A DNA stretch of 64,000 nt from Silene latifolia (GCF_048544455.1 NC_133538.1:37697469-37761468); one strand, 5' to 3'. Numbered from the stretch's first letter, positions 1 through 11,716 are shown. Numbers and translations are program-made. The notes: generated by a model not told the origin, from the letters alone.

Positions 1-138
1 TTTGTTTGCTAATTAGTTGTTGAATTTTACTATTTTATTTTGTCTCGAGGAACACTTGTTCCTTGAGATTCATCTCACTATTTTCTTTGTAGTTTTAGTG
101 CCTATTTTTGTAGGTGATAAAGCTATTGGCCATTCATA

Positions 139-1200
139 ATGAATTACGAATTCGTCCCACAACTCCAAGATGAGCCTTTTCATGACTATCTTGCCCGATT
201 CTACCATTTTTGCGATAGTCTCCTTTCTTTTGGACATGTCCTTGATGGGGATTACATGGTTCAATTCGCGCTTAATGGCATGAATTTTGAGACCCGAGAA
301 ATAGCTCTACACTTGAGTAATGGGAGTGTCTACTACATGATGGGGCTAGAACTTTGGGATTTCTTTGATTTCATGGCTAGCCAAAGTCAATTGCAGGAGG
401 TAGCTCGCCAAGAAGAATTGAGGCGTGCAATGCTTCTTCAAGATCATTTGGAGCAACAAGGGTCCGAGGCTCGTATCATAAAAATGCTCGAAGACATGCT
501 CACAGAAATGCGAGAAGCAAATGAACGATTTATCGAAACATATACTCTTCCACCTTCCCAATGTGAGTCTTTTGCAACTAATAATTTAGAATTATTGGAA
601 GATGATGATGATGGTCCTAATTTTTCTTTTAAAATTCCCCATAACATCACTCTGATTGACCATTTAAAGACTCATGACATTGACTTTGTAGTAGATGACA
701 CCCATGTCGTGGACGATGTTGGGCCCGTTTTTAATGAACATGACGAGGTTTTACCCGAGACCTTAGAACCCTTTACAAATCTTTCCATGGAGGATATAGT
801 GGACCCATTAGAAGTAGATGGTGGACTATATGACATAGAGGTTAATAGGGATGAAACCCCCAATTCCCCAAAGTCCTACCATTTAGAGTTTTCATACCAC
901 CTAATTGAGACCGTTTATGATGATATGTTGTGCACTAACAATTTGTTTCATGATCTTAGGCATGATGCTCCATCTCTTACTGACGAGTGGAGTAGTACGG
1001 TGGTTCTCTATGAAATCTCTCATAAGCATTTTGATAAGATATCATATCTCTTACCTTTGCTTTATCATGTTTTTATCTTATCAATTGCTTACATATGCTT
1101 GTGTATTGCTCATGCGCAGGACTATGATCAACTTCTAAGGGCGTTGACATGCTTTTTAGAGGACAATAGATATTCATTTCGGGAAATCACTTTTATTTAA
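139..1200 (+). CDS. Gag-like retrotransposon protein, 353 aa
   Basis: The frame opens with ATG at 139 and runs uninterrupted to a TAA at 1198-1200. Residues 1-60 (FHDYLARFYHFCDSLL and following) look like the helical part of a plant retrotransposon gag domain. Residues 75-140 are glutamine- and glutamate-rich and probably coiled coil (SQLQEVARQEELRRAMLLQ). The middle is very acidic (LLEDDDDG) and the C-terminal third contains a hydrophobic stretch near residues 305-325. There is no zinc knuckle and no protease motif. The ATG follows a TTTGTAG|GTGATAAAG sequence that could be a splice acceptor. The frame passes almost directly into the element's 3' non-coding region, so pol is missing. It could instead be an element-specific accessory protein; I do not recognise a named domain with certainty. 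Confidence 0.45.
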   Translation: MNYEFVPQLQDEPFHDYLARFYHFCDSLLSFGHVLDGDYMVQFALNGMNFETREIALHLSNGSVYYMMGLELWDFFDFMASQSQLQEVARQEELRRAMLLQDHLEQQGSEARIIKMLEDMLTEMREANERFIETYTLPPSQCESFATNNLELLEDDDDGPNFSFKIPHNITLIDHLKTHDIDFVVDDTHVVDDVGPVFNEHDEVLPETLEPFTNLSMEDIVDPLEVDGGLYDIEVNRDETPNSPKSYHLEFSYHLIETVYDDMLCTNNLFHDLRHDAPSLTDEWSSTVVLYEISHKHFDKISYLLPLLYHVFILSIAYICLCIAHAQDYDQLLRALTCFLEDNRYSFREITFI

Positions 1201-1336
1201 TTTTGTTTTTAATTTTCCGCAATTTAATGTTTTCGTAGAATTAGAAATAAAATTACTAGACTTGACGGTGTTTTGTTTTGTGATTTATAGGTAAGCAATG
1301 AAGAAAAGGTGATTGCACGCTTCCCCATGCATGAGA

Positions 1337-1449
1337 CCCCGATCGGGGTCGTAACTTTCAAGAACGGAGGAGCTATTAAAAATGCGGAAAAAGTCAAAAT
1401 ATGGGTAGATATGGTCAACCCCGATCGGGGTTTGTGGCCCCGATCGGGG
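1337..1449. repeat. Three CCCCGATCGGGG palindromes
   Basis: Perfect 12-bp palindromes with core CGATCG lie at 1337-1348, 1419-1430 and 1438-1449. The last two are 19 bp apart centre to centre. They share the core, but not the flanking bases, of the CTCGATCGAG palindromes found in other retroelements of this window. Confidence 0.85.
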
Positions 1450-1747
1450 ACGCAATTTTTCCGGAAAAAAAAACTTTTTTTTTTTTAGAAAATTGCCTAA
1501 TCACTTGCAAACATCATTCTTTCTTCAAATTTTCAATTTTTTGCCCTTTTCTTGAATTTTTGATGAATGGAAGAGTCCCCCGAATACATGCAAGCTTGGG
1601 GGGAGGCTCGCTAGTCTAGTAAGTTTTCTTTACTTTGCATTTTAGTTTATGTCTTGCAACCCATTAAATATGACCTTTTGTCCTTCTTGTTTATGTGCTT
1701 TGAGCCATTTTTATGGTTTCGTTGGGTAATTTAATTGTTGGCACATT

Positions 1748-1777
1748 GAGGACAATGTTGTGTTTAGCTTGGGGGGA
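1748..1777 (+). promoter_or_regulatory. Athila-type 3' block with G-rich polypurine tract
   Basis: GAGGACAATG is followed by GCTTGGGGGGAG. A second G-rich copy (AAGCTTGGGGGGAGG) lies at about 1593-1607. The minus-strand Athila-like element carries the same arrangement twice (about 5208-5250 and 3683-3715), which supports assigning this fragment to the same superfamily. Confidence 0.55.
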
Positions 1778-1779
1778 GA

Positions 1780-2821
1780 TTGCATTCGCATATTAGTTAG
1801 TTGCATTTAGTTAGTATCGATTTACTGAGAATTTTTGAAAAAATTGTGTAAATTTTTGCTTCTAATTCTTTGCTTGTCCTACTTATACCCTCTTGCATAT
1901 CCTAATGATTGCTTAAGCTAATGATTTGTTCTTTTGTGATGGATATTGCTACATGGGTATGTCTTGACATAGTAGGTGGGAGATGAAAAATGAACCAAAT
2001 AGGCTTGATCTTGACTTTTGGCAAGCTACAAAATGGTAAGGTAGAACCTCTTTAGACCGATGCATCCATATCCGGTCTCTCTTAGGTGAGTGTAGGTCTC
2101 CTTATGATGTGTGTTTCATCAATGCGCACAAGTATGGTTCTCATATCATTTCTTTGTAAGCATGCATTCATTTGTTATAGCATTTTGGAGCCATTTACAT
2201 GATATAATTGCCTTCTTAACCCCTTTCACAAACAATTTTCCCTGGCTACATTATAATTTTGCCTACCTTGTTGAGCTAGTTTTTTTTTTTGCATGGGTGC
2301 TCAATTGGGATTTGTTTCAAAGTTTGAGAAATCATGTGAGCTTGGTCTTAATGCTCAAAGAAAAAGAGGAAAAATGAAAAAAATTGAAGAATTGAAATGA
2401 AAAAAATGAGAATGAAATGATGAAAAAGAATGAATGAATGAGAAGAAGCATGAAAATGAAAAAAGAAGTATGCATTGAAATGAAAAAAAAAAAAGAGAAG
2501 AAGAAGAAGATGTGAGAAATTCTCATACATTATTCATATTCTTTTGGAGAGTTTTCTTATGATTAAATTGCAAATTTGGGTTAGAATTGGGATTGAGCAT
2601 CCTTGCATTTGATTGTTGCTAGCTTGACATTAGCTCCACAATACATAATTCATTTGTTCCCCCTTCTTACCCATTACATATTGCCTTCTTCCTACTCATT
2701 TGGCTTCTTTATCATGCTTGCATTTGATTGTTTTGGCTTACTAGTTTTGATTGACTACCATATTAGATTGCGGGCACATTGTTATAAGTCGAGGATAGTT
2801 GAGTGATCATTCACATAATTG
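1780..2821 (+). other. Non-coding retrotransposon tail with purine-rich tract
   Basis: No supported gene. A GAAAAAATGA-type purine-rich run occupies about 2360-2516 and explains the low-complexity frames there. The segment ends where homology to the LTR at 36262-37122 begins (TCAAAACTAAC). Confidence 0.6.
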
Positions 2822-3682
2822 TCAAAACTAACAGCAGATAAATAACCAGCATTCAACATACTAAAACAATGATTAAATCGCATAAAAAGTAAATTAGGGC
2901 AGAAAGTAAATGAAGCAAGGCAAGAAATTAAAGCAAGCAAAAGAGAGATTATTATTAAGAAAAGAGAAAGGGATTACAATCGTGCGAATCCGGCGTAAAG
3001 AACACAAATCCGAGCAAAACAATCCCGAGAACAAAGTTACAGAGAAAGGGAAAATGTAACGTAATAAGTTTTATGTCAAAACTAAACTGAATGATTGATA
3101 AGATAAAATTTGATGCTAATGACCTAGTTAACGTAAGTTTAAATAGAAAACAAAATAAGTCCAAAAGCTAAAACAAGCTTACGGGCTAATTAAAGCCCAA
3201 GCCAGCAGAAACAACTCGATCGAGTAGAATAAATTCACTCGATCGAGCAAAACACCAGAACATCTACTCGATCGAGTAGAATCGTTACTCGATCGAGTAA
3301 CCCTCTTTTCAGCACCTCTCGATCGAGCATAATAACCACTCGATCGATCAAACAAGGCCATAAAACCGCTCGATCGAGTAATAATACCACTCGATCGAGT
3401 CTTCTTCCTTCAAATCAGCCCAATCTCGTCACCGATCGCCATCGTAAACCGTGCCTTCACGCTTCCCAATGCAAGATCTCACTCAGAAAATCCCGTCTCC
3501 TCTAAATGCATGCAAAAAGGACAAAAAGGGTACGATTCCACTACTTTCGCGTTCATTTCTACAAAATGGACAAAACGAACCAAAGTAGCTAATTCGGGCA
3601 TAATACTATATAAACAAGACAAAAATGCATAGAAATACGTCTTTGAAATAGGCTAAAAGGACTATATAATATGCACGTATCA
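2822..3682 (-). repeat. Truncated 3' LTR of the Athila-like element
   Basis: Near-identical to 36262-37122 over about 861 bp. It begins, on the minus strand, with TGATACGTGC at 3682 and lacks the part matching 35637-36261. It carries eight CGATCG-core palindromes between 3215 and 3400. Confidence 0.9.
3215..3400. repeat. CGATCG palindrome array in the LTR, alternating 21/30 bp
   Basis: Core positions start at 3217, 3240, 3269, 3290, 3320, 3341, 3371 and 3392. Spacings are 23, 29, 21, 30, 21, 30 and 21 bp. Most copies read CTCGATCGAG; one is CTCGATCGAT. The homologous array in the other LTR lies at about 36652-36842. Confidence 0.9.
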
Positions 3683-3697
3683 AATCTCCCCAAACCG
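3683..3697 (-). promoter_or_regulatory. Polypurine tract of the Athila-like element
   Basis: On the minus strand GGTTTGGGGAGATT sits directly before the LTR start TGATACG, as expected for the plus-strand primer. It is preceded by CTCGAGGACGAG, echoing the GAGGACAA block. Confidence 0.75.
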
Positions 3698-5402
3698 AAC
3701 CTTTACTCGTCCTCGAGTAAACTAAAATGCAACTAATGGAACGGAAATGAAAACTCAGAGCTAGCTTAACTTGTCTACTTGAACCAATTTAATGCAACAA
3801 AAACTAACAGTTAAAGCTAAGCAGTCAATATGCAAACGAGTTATAAGTTGTTCAGAAATATAGCCAACCTATCGACCTTGCAAGACCAACAAAATCGGAC
3901 TCTCTCGTGGTCACTCTTCTCTCATGAAGCAAAGAATGAATGTTATATGTAAAAGAGAGAAGAAAAGGCAGTCACTCACCTAACTGCGACCTACATAACA
4001 TGCATGCAACAAAAATGAAAGACAATTCAAGTACTAATGCACACACTCCAACCAATAATGTCCGTCACAGCCGAGGGCTTACAAATAATATGGGAATAGT
4101 GAGGTTCAGGTGAGAAAATGCAAAACAAGTTATGGTAATGTGGAGGTAAAAGCGGCAAGCTAGTTCCTAACAGGACCATAATAAACCATCCGAATCTCAA
4201 CTGACTGAAAAATTAAGTACAACTGCCCTTCATTTGGCACACAGCTCACTAAACTCATACACAATCTCCTCAAAAATATAGAATAAGAATGGAGGAGTTA
4301 GACGGTCACAAACTTTCCTTTTTTTAAACACCGTCTAAATGAATCAAAACAAATGAAACTCTTTTTTTTTTCAACTTTTTCTTTTCTTTCTTCACGTTCA
4401 CTGTACACGTAAATTTTCCTTTTTTTTCATTTTTTTTTTCTTCTTCTTCTTTCGCGTTTTCTTTTTTTTTCTTTTTCAATTCTCTTTTTTTTTTTCTTTT
4501 CCTCCTTCCTTAATTTTCACCAACTCCATACAAAAGATACGGGCCAAACTGCAGATGGAAAATCATACCACAAAAGACATACTAAAACTAGCTTGACTAG
4601 GCAGGCTTAATTTTGGATGCGGCTAATGGGTCAAAAAGGCAAGTTTTGGATAAAGTGGAGCAAAATGGGTGAAAAATATAAGAAAAGGGGAAAATTTGCA
4701 AGCACCTCCCTGCATGTGACACCAACCACAAACCCGAATATGTGCATTTGACAAGAAATTGAATGTCATAAAAGTGCAAAAATGATGAACATGCTATGCA
4801 AGGAGTACTACTCTCAATTCCTAATGAACCGGTCATGAATGTCACTAGTTATGCGCTCTAAAACTCAGAATTTATGGAGTAGTTTGCCAATTTATCAGGT
4901 CAAGTCTAAACAGTCAGCTATATTTGAACAGAAACTCGTAGATTATGCGTATGACAAAGCTAATAACTATCAACAGAAGTGCAAGGCTAAAGTAAAATGA
5001 CAAGTTATAGTGCATTATCATCACGGAAATCTACCGTTCCGACTCAATCTATATGCCAAAATAAACGTGAATATTTTTGGATTTTTTGAAATTTTCAAAT
5101 TTTTTTTTGATTTTTGATTTTTTTTTATGAAATAAATAAACAATGCAAGCTGAAATAAATAAACGTGAATGCAAAACAAATGCAAATAAAGACTCAAAAG
5201 GATGCAATACCCTCCCCAAACCAAAACGGACAATGCCCTCGTTGTCCTCCAGCATACACCAGCAGATATATACAGGGGAACGGGAATATACAACCAATAA
5301 AGAATAAAAACAATGAAATAAAAAGGAGACAAAAATAAAAGAGTAAGAAATACATACAAAACACGAGCTTCCCCAAACCAGCCAGAAAACTGGGGAAGTG
5401 AG
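3698..5402 (-). other. 3' non-coding spacer of the Athila-like element
   Basis: No supported gene. It contains a pyrimidine-rich run on the plus strand at about 4330-4505 and a second GAGGACAAC...GGTTTGGGGAGGG block at about 5208-5250 (minus strand). Reading frames here are low-complexity. Confidence 0.6.
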
Positions 5403-5509
5403 TAGACCAGTAGCTACTCATCAGCCTCCTCGTCACGGATGTCCTCCACCCTGAACTCCGGATCCTCCTCCTCCTCTCTCCTCCTCCTCTGCTCAACGCG
5501 AGCTCTCTC
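5403..5509 (-). pseudogene. C-terminal end of the Athila-type late ORF (split off by insertion)
   Basis: On the minus strand this piece encodes an arginine/glutamate-rich tail (EQRRRREEEEDPEF) ending in a TAG at 5403-5405. It continues in frame from the acidic end of the reading frame at 29410, once the chromovirus at 5510-29409 and one copy of the CTCTC duplication are set aside. This independently confirms that the insertion split a single gene. Confidence 0.7.
5505..5509. repeat. Target site duplication CTCTC (partner at 29410-29414)
   Basis: CTCTC directly precedes the TGTAACACC end at 5510 and directly follows the TATTACA end at 29409. This 5-bp duplication is as expected for LTR retrotransposon integration. 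Confidence 0.9.
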
Positions 5510-6921
5510 TGTAACACCCTCATACTCCAAGTGCCTTACCAGGACCACTCAGGTATAAGGATGCTACCATCTCGGTTACCCGAGGCAATGATAATCAAAT
5601 AGACAATAACGAAACAACATTTAAATATTAATACTTTAGCGAAAGGTTACAATCCAAAACCAAAACCAAAATACGAAATACGAATACAAGTTCTCAAAAC
5701 CAACTGTCTACTGAGTTAACTGAAATGTTTATTAAACTACTAAGCTACGAATGAAGACTTCTATCATCGACGGTGGCACATCCCGCTATCCCAAAGAACT
5801 CGACTCATACCGCTCAATAACGCTCACCATCCCGAATGGATCACCACGATTTTAAAACATTAAACGGTCGCACTAATCACACAATTTATATAAACCAACA
5901 ATACAAGGAAAACAAACAACTCAATCATCACGGATATCCTCCGAACACCAAACCCAACTCCACAATCCCGACTACACACTAAAGTGTGTAGCTCGCCAGA
6001 GTGCCCATCGCAACAGTCACTCCTCGCCAATGATGGGGACCGCAGCCGTTCCCACCTAAACCCCGCTCATCTTTATCGAGCGATAAACCCAAATTCATTA
6101 ATGTGCACATCCCTTCTGTGGCTTGTTCCACAGAAGGGGAATCATGGGCGTGAAGCCACTCCCGCAAGTGACTCCACTCAGCCAGGGACGCACCCCGAAG
6201 AACACAGACAGATATAATCAATCACAACTACTATCAGCAACCAAATCCAGCAATCATCACAATACGAGTATGATAATATTCAACAACCACAAAACACCAC
6301 AACACATCATGGGACTAATACTGAGTAGGGAAACCCTACCTGGAAAGCACAACACAATCAGACAATCTCACAGCTGATATCAAAACGCTTCCTCTACGAA
6401 TCCTCCTCCTAACATACAAACATATAATCACTACCAATCACAAAATACAACAAAACCCCCAATTCCCAATATTAGGGTTTAACCAACTTTAATGAAATAC
6501 TATAAAAACAGTACATAGATCTTACCCTCGACTCAAGGATTACAACGGTATAAAGAAAGGTAAAATCCGACCTTCCAAGTTCCGGGAGTTGCCAACAATG
6601 CGATTGATGCGAAGAACGTAGTTTGATTTCTCTCTTTGAAAGTAATTAGGTTTTAAAAGAGTTTAAAGAAAAGTGACAGAAGTTATTATATATTTAATCG
6701 CATTATTAACAAAACCCGACAAATCATCCCCCGTAAACCGGCTACTCGATCGAGTAGCTGAGGTACTCGATCGAGTGCCCCCTTACTCGATCGAGTATCT
6801 ACGTTACTCGATCGAGTACCCAACAGGTCAGAAACTATTTTAAACTGAAACTCACCCTTACTCGACAGAGTAAGGCCTACTCGATAGAGTACCCAGAGAC
6901 TCATAAATCCGTAGTATTACA
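5510..6921 (-). repeat. 3' LTR of chromovirus 1
   Basis: A 1412-bp LTR, TGTAACACC...GTATTACA, matching 27991-29409. Near its end on the plus strand lie four CGATCG palindromes (cores at 6747, 6768, 6788 and 6809, spaced 21, 20 and 21 bp), then two decayed copies (CTCGACAGAG and CTCGATAGAG). Confidence 0.92.
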
Positions 6922-6940
6922 GTCTTCCCTCCTTAAAAAG
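6922..6940 (-). promoter_or_regulatory. Polypurine tract of chromovirus 1
   Basis: On the minus strand the purine run AAGGAGGGAAGAC abuts the LTR start TGTAATAC. The same tract is present in chromovirus 2 and at the third LTR (61931). Confidence 0.7.
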
Positions 6941-7152
6941 AACTTTGTCCCCGAAGTTCAAACCACAACAAAACAAAGACTCACACTACAACACTCCCGA
7001 CTCAACAACCGAAACAAACTCAACATAAAACATGTTACTAACCCAAACTAAACCCGACTCCATGACAACAACCATACCGACACAACATAAAAAGGTATAA
7101 AACTCTTAAAAACTCTTTGCGATCATCTCCTACCCCCCTAAAAGAAACAAGG

Positions 7153-8295
7153 TTACGTCCCCGTAACCATACATACCTGATCAAAAAGGAAAGGGTAACG
7201 CTCTCTCATGGCCTCCTCTGCCTCCCATGTAGCTTCCTCAATCTCGTGGTTAGACCAAAGGATCTTAAACAAAACTGTCTCACCACTCCTAGTCTGCCTA
7301 ACCTTCCGGTCAAGAATCTGCTTAGGTACCTCAAGATATGATAAAGACTCATCTAGCTCTAAGCTCTCTGCCTCTAACACATGTGATGGGTCACTCACAT
7401 ACTTCCGCAGCTGCGATACATGAAACACATTATGCACTCTCTCTAACGCAGTTGGTAAAGCCAGACGATATGCAACCTCTCCAACCCGCTCTAAGATCTC
7501 ATAAGGCCCGATGAACTTCTGACTTAGTTTACCCTTCTTCCCAAATCTCATAACCCCACGCATAGGAGACACTTTCAGAAGAACCTTATCCCCAACCTGA
7601 AACTCTATATCCCGGCGATGTAGATCTGCATAACTCTTTTGCCTATCCTGAGCTGCTCTCATCCGTTCCCTGATCATCTTAATCTGTTCAACCATCTCAT
7701 GTACCATCTCTGGTCCTAGAACCACTCGCCTCAAAGACTGTCGTCCCAACAAATCGGACTCCTACATCTCCTCCCATACAAAGCCTCAAACGGTGCCATG
7801 CCAATACTAGTGTGGTAGCTGTTGTTGTAAGAAAACTCTATCAAATCCAACCTCTGTTCCCAGCTACCACCAAAGTCCATCACACAAGCTCGTAACATAT
7901 CCTCAAGAGTTTTGATTGTTCTCTTAGTCTGAACGTCTGTCGCAGGATGAAATGTTGTACTCATCTTCAAAGTTGTTCCCAAAGATTCCTGCAACTCTTT
8001 CCAAAACCTTGAGATAAACCTCGCATCTCTGTCAGATACTATGTCCTTAGGGACTCCATGTAACTTAAGCACATTATTCCGATAAGCCATAGCTAATTGT
8101 GCTTTAGTCCATGTATCTTTCATTGGCACAAAGTGAGCTAACTTGGTCAGTCGATCCACTATTACCCATATCATGTTGTTACCCTGTTGACTCTTTGGCA
8201 AACCCACGATAAAATCCATAGAAATGGATTCCCACTTCCACTCAGGTACCTCTAAAGACTGAATCTTACCTTGTGGTCGTCGCTGTTCCCCTTTA
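7153..8295 (-). pseudogene. Integrase core, C-terminal domain and chromodomain of chromovirus 1
   Basis: The first frame (8219-7731) starts with MDFIVGLPKSQQGN and covers the catalytic core, with the second aspartate in DIVSDRDARF. The catalytic glutamate position reads VQTKRTIKTLEDML, whereas chromovirus 2 has GQTERTIKTLEDML, so it is E to K. A frameshift near 7735-7750 separates the core from the C-terminal frame (7752-7153). That frame has the GPYEILERVGEVAYRLALP region and a full chromodomain (LDRKVRQTRSGETVLFKILW, then EEATWEAEEAM), which marks the Tekay/Del clade. The upstream zinc-finger half lies at 24682-25007, on the other side of the CACTA insertion. Confidence 0.88.
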
Positions 8296-8780
8296 CACTA
8301 CAACGAAAACGCGGGAAACTGACGGAAAAATTAAGCCCATACTGACGGCCTTTCCGTCGGTATTTCAATTTCCTGACGGAAATTCCATCAGGAATCAGGG
8401 TCAGTTTATTTCGTCAGTAAAAAACCTGTCCTGACGGAATTTCCGTCAGTCTTTCAAAATACTGACGGATCTGTGACGGGAAATCCGTCTTTATTTTCAA
8501 CCCAAAAGTGACGGAATTTCCGTCAGTTTTTGAAAATTACTGATGGAAATTCCGTCGGAGGTCATGACACGTGGATTTTTCTGTGATTTCAGTAAAAATG
8601 GGGATGTTAGCTAGCGACGGAATTTCCGTCAGTTTTTTAAAATTACTGACGGAAATTCCGTCAGTTCTTGGACACGTGGCACTTTTGTGTTAATTCTGGA
8701 AAAATGAAGGGGAAGAGCAGTGACGGAAATTCTGTCAGTTTTTTTAAATTACTGACGGAAATTCCCTCGGTGGTATTAAA
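8296..8780. repeat. CACTA left terminal and subterminal repeats
   Basis: The terminal inverted repeat is followed by about ten copies or half-copies of TGACGGAAATTCCGTCAG. The unit is itself palindromic (TGACGGAAnTTCCGTCA). Such arrays in CACTA elements are the binding sites of the TNPA-type protein. Confidence 0.88.
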
Positions 8781-9154
8781 AAACAGGCATGAAAACAGCA
8801 GCCTACTGCCCAGCCACGATGCGTTTTTTGCATCGTCTCAAATACAGCCACGATGCCTATTTGCATCGTTTCCAATATAACCAAAACCTGCAAAACACAT
8901 CCAATCGTCGACCGCCAAGCGGGAATCCATTTTCACGTCGACCGCTAATTCGGGAATCAATAGACAACAAAAGAGAAGGGGACGCAAATTGTTTTACATA
9001 AAAACATAGTCAAATTTGTACATTGTCTTACAAATTAAACACGAAAGAGAATTGTCTTACCATGTCTTTCATACTCCCTACTAGACGACAATACTAACTA
9101 AACTAAAGTTCTAACCTAAAGGCTCTAACCTAAAGGCTCTAACTTAAAGGCTCT

Positions 9155-10640
9155 AAGTTATTATAGGCTCAATAAAACTACCAGTACCTCCAAACCCGTC
9201 ATCACCACCCCCAAAGTCATCCCGTCTATGTGGAGTAAATTGTGAACACGTGTTTGGGGGTTGAGATGCTTGCATATCAGCCCAAGCCTTTCTCATTGCC
9301 GCCATTCCTTCAGCATGTTCACGAACCTATCTTTCAAGAGCAACTCGAGCGGCTCGCTCATCATTCATTTGGGTGGAAAGCTGTGAAATCATGCTAGGAG
9401 CATAAGATAAAGACTGTCGGCCAGCTTTGTTAGGAGGAAGATCATACCATATTTGGGCCCCTGTATCTCCGGTCCCAAACATCTGGTTCTTCTCGTCAAA
9501 GCCTCCTACAGCCTTGTAGTAGGCCCGAATCTTGTCGGGAGACTGTCCAGGTGGCAATGGCTGACTCATCTCCGCTTGGAAATCACGCTGAAAAAAAGAA
9601 AATCGTCAGAAATGATATATATATACCTATCTTTATAAGAAAGAGATTATCTTTCTTTGTAATAAAAATAAATATTAAATTAAATACAAGAATTTACCTC
9701 AATATCAGCCGCTCGAGGGTTAACCCACTCGCCCTTCTTATTTTTCTTCATCTTCATGAACATCTTATGGGGAGTGGCCTCTTGACCCTGAAATTAGTAT
9801 GCAAACAAGTAAAATCAAGTATATATTTGTCAATCATATATATTAACCACTTTTTAAAAGCAATATAAACAATACTTACCAGTTCCTTGAAAGCATCGGA
9901 GCAACTCTTCCGACCAAGAGTGTGGGTGCCCAATGCTTTCCCCTCTTTCCCACCCGACTTCCTATTTGCCGTGTTGATTTTCGAATGTTTGGCAAAAGTA
10001 GGATCATTTGGCCTATTCCTAAGGTTCTCCAACCAACTAGCAGGCACCCACTTTGGCGGTTTCTTGTTATATTTTAGTCCATTAATAAGAGTGGTAATCC
10101 GCCTCGTTACCCTCTACTACCACTCAGGCACAGGATCATACTCAGGATCGATGGATCTTACATGAGTCTGTTTCAAAAACAAGTGTGAAATTAGTTATAT
10201 AAAACTTATGAAAATTCTTATAAACTTAAGAAAATTATTATTGAAAAACATAATTACCGCAAAGTAATTCCACATCTTCTGACGCTGTGCGTTACTCGCT
10301 TCACCCCACCTAGTGAAGTACTCATCTCTTGTGTTACGAGTGAACGACCAAGTAACATATTTCTTGATTGGTTCGTCATCCCACCTGAAAAACACATAAA
10401 TATTTGAAATTAAAACTGTAAATGTTAAGTTTGAAATATTTGAAATTCCACATATTTGAAATATTTGAAATTAACATAAACTTACCAATAATGATATGAG
10501 AGAGTCACCTGCATCTCCTCCTGTCTCCATGATGGAGGATCAGGATCGTCCTCATTCTCAACCACGTCGTCCTCCCGATTTTTTTTAGATGCATTTGCAT
10601 TACTATTGCTCCCAAAAACACGGCGAAAAATGTTCGGCAT
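9155..10640 (-). pseudogene. En/Spm-type second transposon protein (TNPA-like, plant transposase family PF03004-like)
   Basis: Separate minus-strand pieces look like exons of one gene. 10640-10482 starts MPNIFRRVFGSN. 10395-10195 contains DDEPIKKYVTWSFTRNTRDE and RWGEASNAQRQKMWNYFAV. 10047-9754 contains SWLENLRNRPNDPTFAKHS and GTHTLGRKSCSDAFKE. 9569-9155 contains FGTGDTGAQIWYDLPPNKAG. This order (DNA-binding region, then a conserved GTHTLG block) resembles plant transposase proteins of the Ptta/En/Spm family. A TAG at 9327-9329 interrupts the last piece, which otherwise continues to a glycine-rich end. The gene lies 3' of the TNP2-type gene in the same orientation. Exon borders are estimates. 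Confidence 0.7.
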
Positions 10641-10966
10641 AATCACTACATGAAAACAATTCAAATTGTTAGTTCAAAGAAAAAATCGTTAGTTCAAAAC
10701 AACCATTTCTGCAGGGTATATATAAACAATTGAAACAAACACTAACTATGGAAAACTGTGAACTAATTACCACTTGCCTCTTCTTTAATGCATTTTATTG
10801 GCTGAATTGAGAGGATTCTTATAACCAAACCTTGGAAATTAAAACACACTATTGATGTTAAGCTAAAACGACATGTATAAAACAAAAAACCAAATAGCCT
10901 AGAACGACAAGTAATAAAAAACGGAGGGCAAACTTTATTGAATGTTTAATAATTGTACAATTACAA

Positions 10967-11716
10967 CTAGTCCTCCTCACTATCACTATCACTACAAATC
11001 AAAACAGGTTCATCTTCTGAAAAAAGCACTCCTACTTCTTCCTCTGATTCCTCATTTTCGTATCTAATAAGTTCTTCAACTTCATCTTCATCCCCTTCTT
11101 CTCCAGCGTCTCTGTCATATTCCCCTTGACCTCTTTCCACTGTCACTTCGTATACATCTTCATCCTCTATATCATCCAACAAAATCGGTGAAATTGAGTG
11201 ATCATTCACAACCACATCTTCTTGAAAGACACTTTCTTCAATAGGAGCATCAACTTGTGATCTTGCCTTGGTTTTAAAAACCGCGGACCACTGAATACCT
11301 TGATTACCTTTCTTAATGGTTGGATAAGGAGCATAATAAACTTGATCGACTTGAAAAGCTGCCACAAATGGGTTATGTCCACGAAGTTTCTTTTTCTCGT
11401 TTACATCTACAAGTCCATAAACCTTATGGATACTAAGTCCTTGTGGGGAATTATCAAGCCAATCACATTTAAATAATATAACCCTATAAACCCTTTGCTC
11501 GGCATAATAAGAAAGCTCAATTACTTCATTTAGGGTTCCATAGTAGTCCAACCCTTCAGTTGAATTCACAGAAACCCCATTGCTTAACGTAGACTTCGAA
11601 ACATCAACTCCCTCCTTAAAAGCTCGAAACTTATAGCCGTTGATGGAATACCGTCTCCAAGACTTCACCATGTTACTAGGACCCAATGCTAAAGCTATTA
11701 TTAGACGATCCTTCAA
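10967..11716 (-). CDS. CACTA transposase C-terminal part (DUF4216-like) with acidic tail
   Basis: A 249-residue frame. Residues 55-150 (YYGTLNEVIELSYYAEQRVY, then VILFKCDWLDNSPQGLSIHK) match the DUF4216 domain commonly found downstream of TNP2 in CACTA transposases. The C-terminal 80 residues are strongly acidic (EEGDEDEVEELIRYENEESEEE, shortened here to its key residues D and E). It is probably the last large exon of the TNP2-type gene at 12032-14577, separated by an AT-rich, intron-like stretch at 11717-12031. The start used here is only the first methionine of the exon. Confidence 0.75.
   Translation of the reverse strand: MKDRLIIALALGPSNMVKSWRRYSINGYKFRAFKEGVDVSKSTLSNGVSVNSTEGLDYYGTLNEVIELSYYAEQRVYRVILFKCDWLDNSPQGLSIHKVYGLVDVNEKKKLRGHNPFVAAFQVDQVYYAPYPTIKKGNQGIQWSAVFKTKARSQVDAPIEESVFQEDVVVNDHSISPILLDDIEDEDVYEVTVERGQGEYDRDAGEEGDEDEVEELIRYENEESEEEVGVLFSEDEPVLICSDSDSEED

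Larger units (their letters stand above)
1..2821 (+). mobile_element. Truncated non-autonomous Athila/Tat-like LTR retrotransposon fragment
   Basis: The stretch holds one gag-like reading frame followed by a long non-coding tail. The tail carries the block GAGGACAATG...GCTTGGGGGGAG, a combination typical of the region after the coding part of Athila/Tat-type Ty3 retrotransposons. No protease, reverse transcriptase or integrase is visible. The left end lies outside the window. The right end stops abruptly at about 2821, where sequence homologous to the LTR of the minus-strand Athila-like element begins. No terminal repeat or target duplication can be read, so the family assignment rests on the motif and the gag-like frame. 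Confidence 0.5.

Noticed and set aside
4330..4505. Pyrimidine-rich tract as a functional splice or promoter element
   Set aside because: Simple C/T run in non-coding retrotransposon spacer; its mate purine tract at 2360-2516 belongs to another element and nothing ties it to function.
5021..5359. Hydrophobic minus-strand frames of 82-112 residues
   Set aside because: Low-complexity AT-rich spacer of the Athila-like element, without domains.
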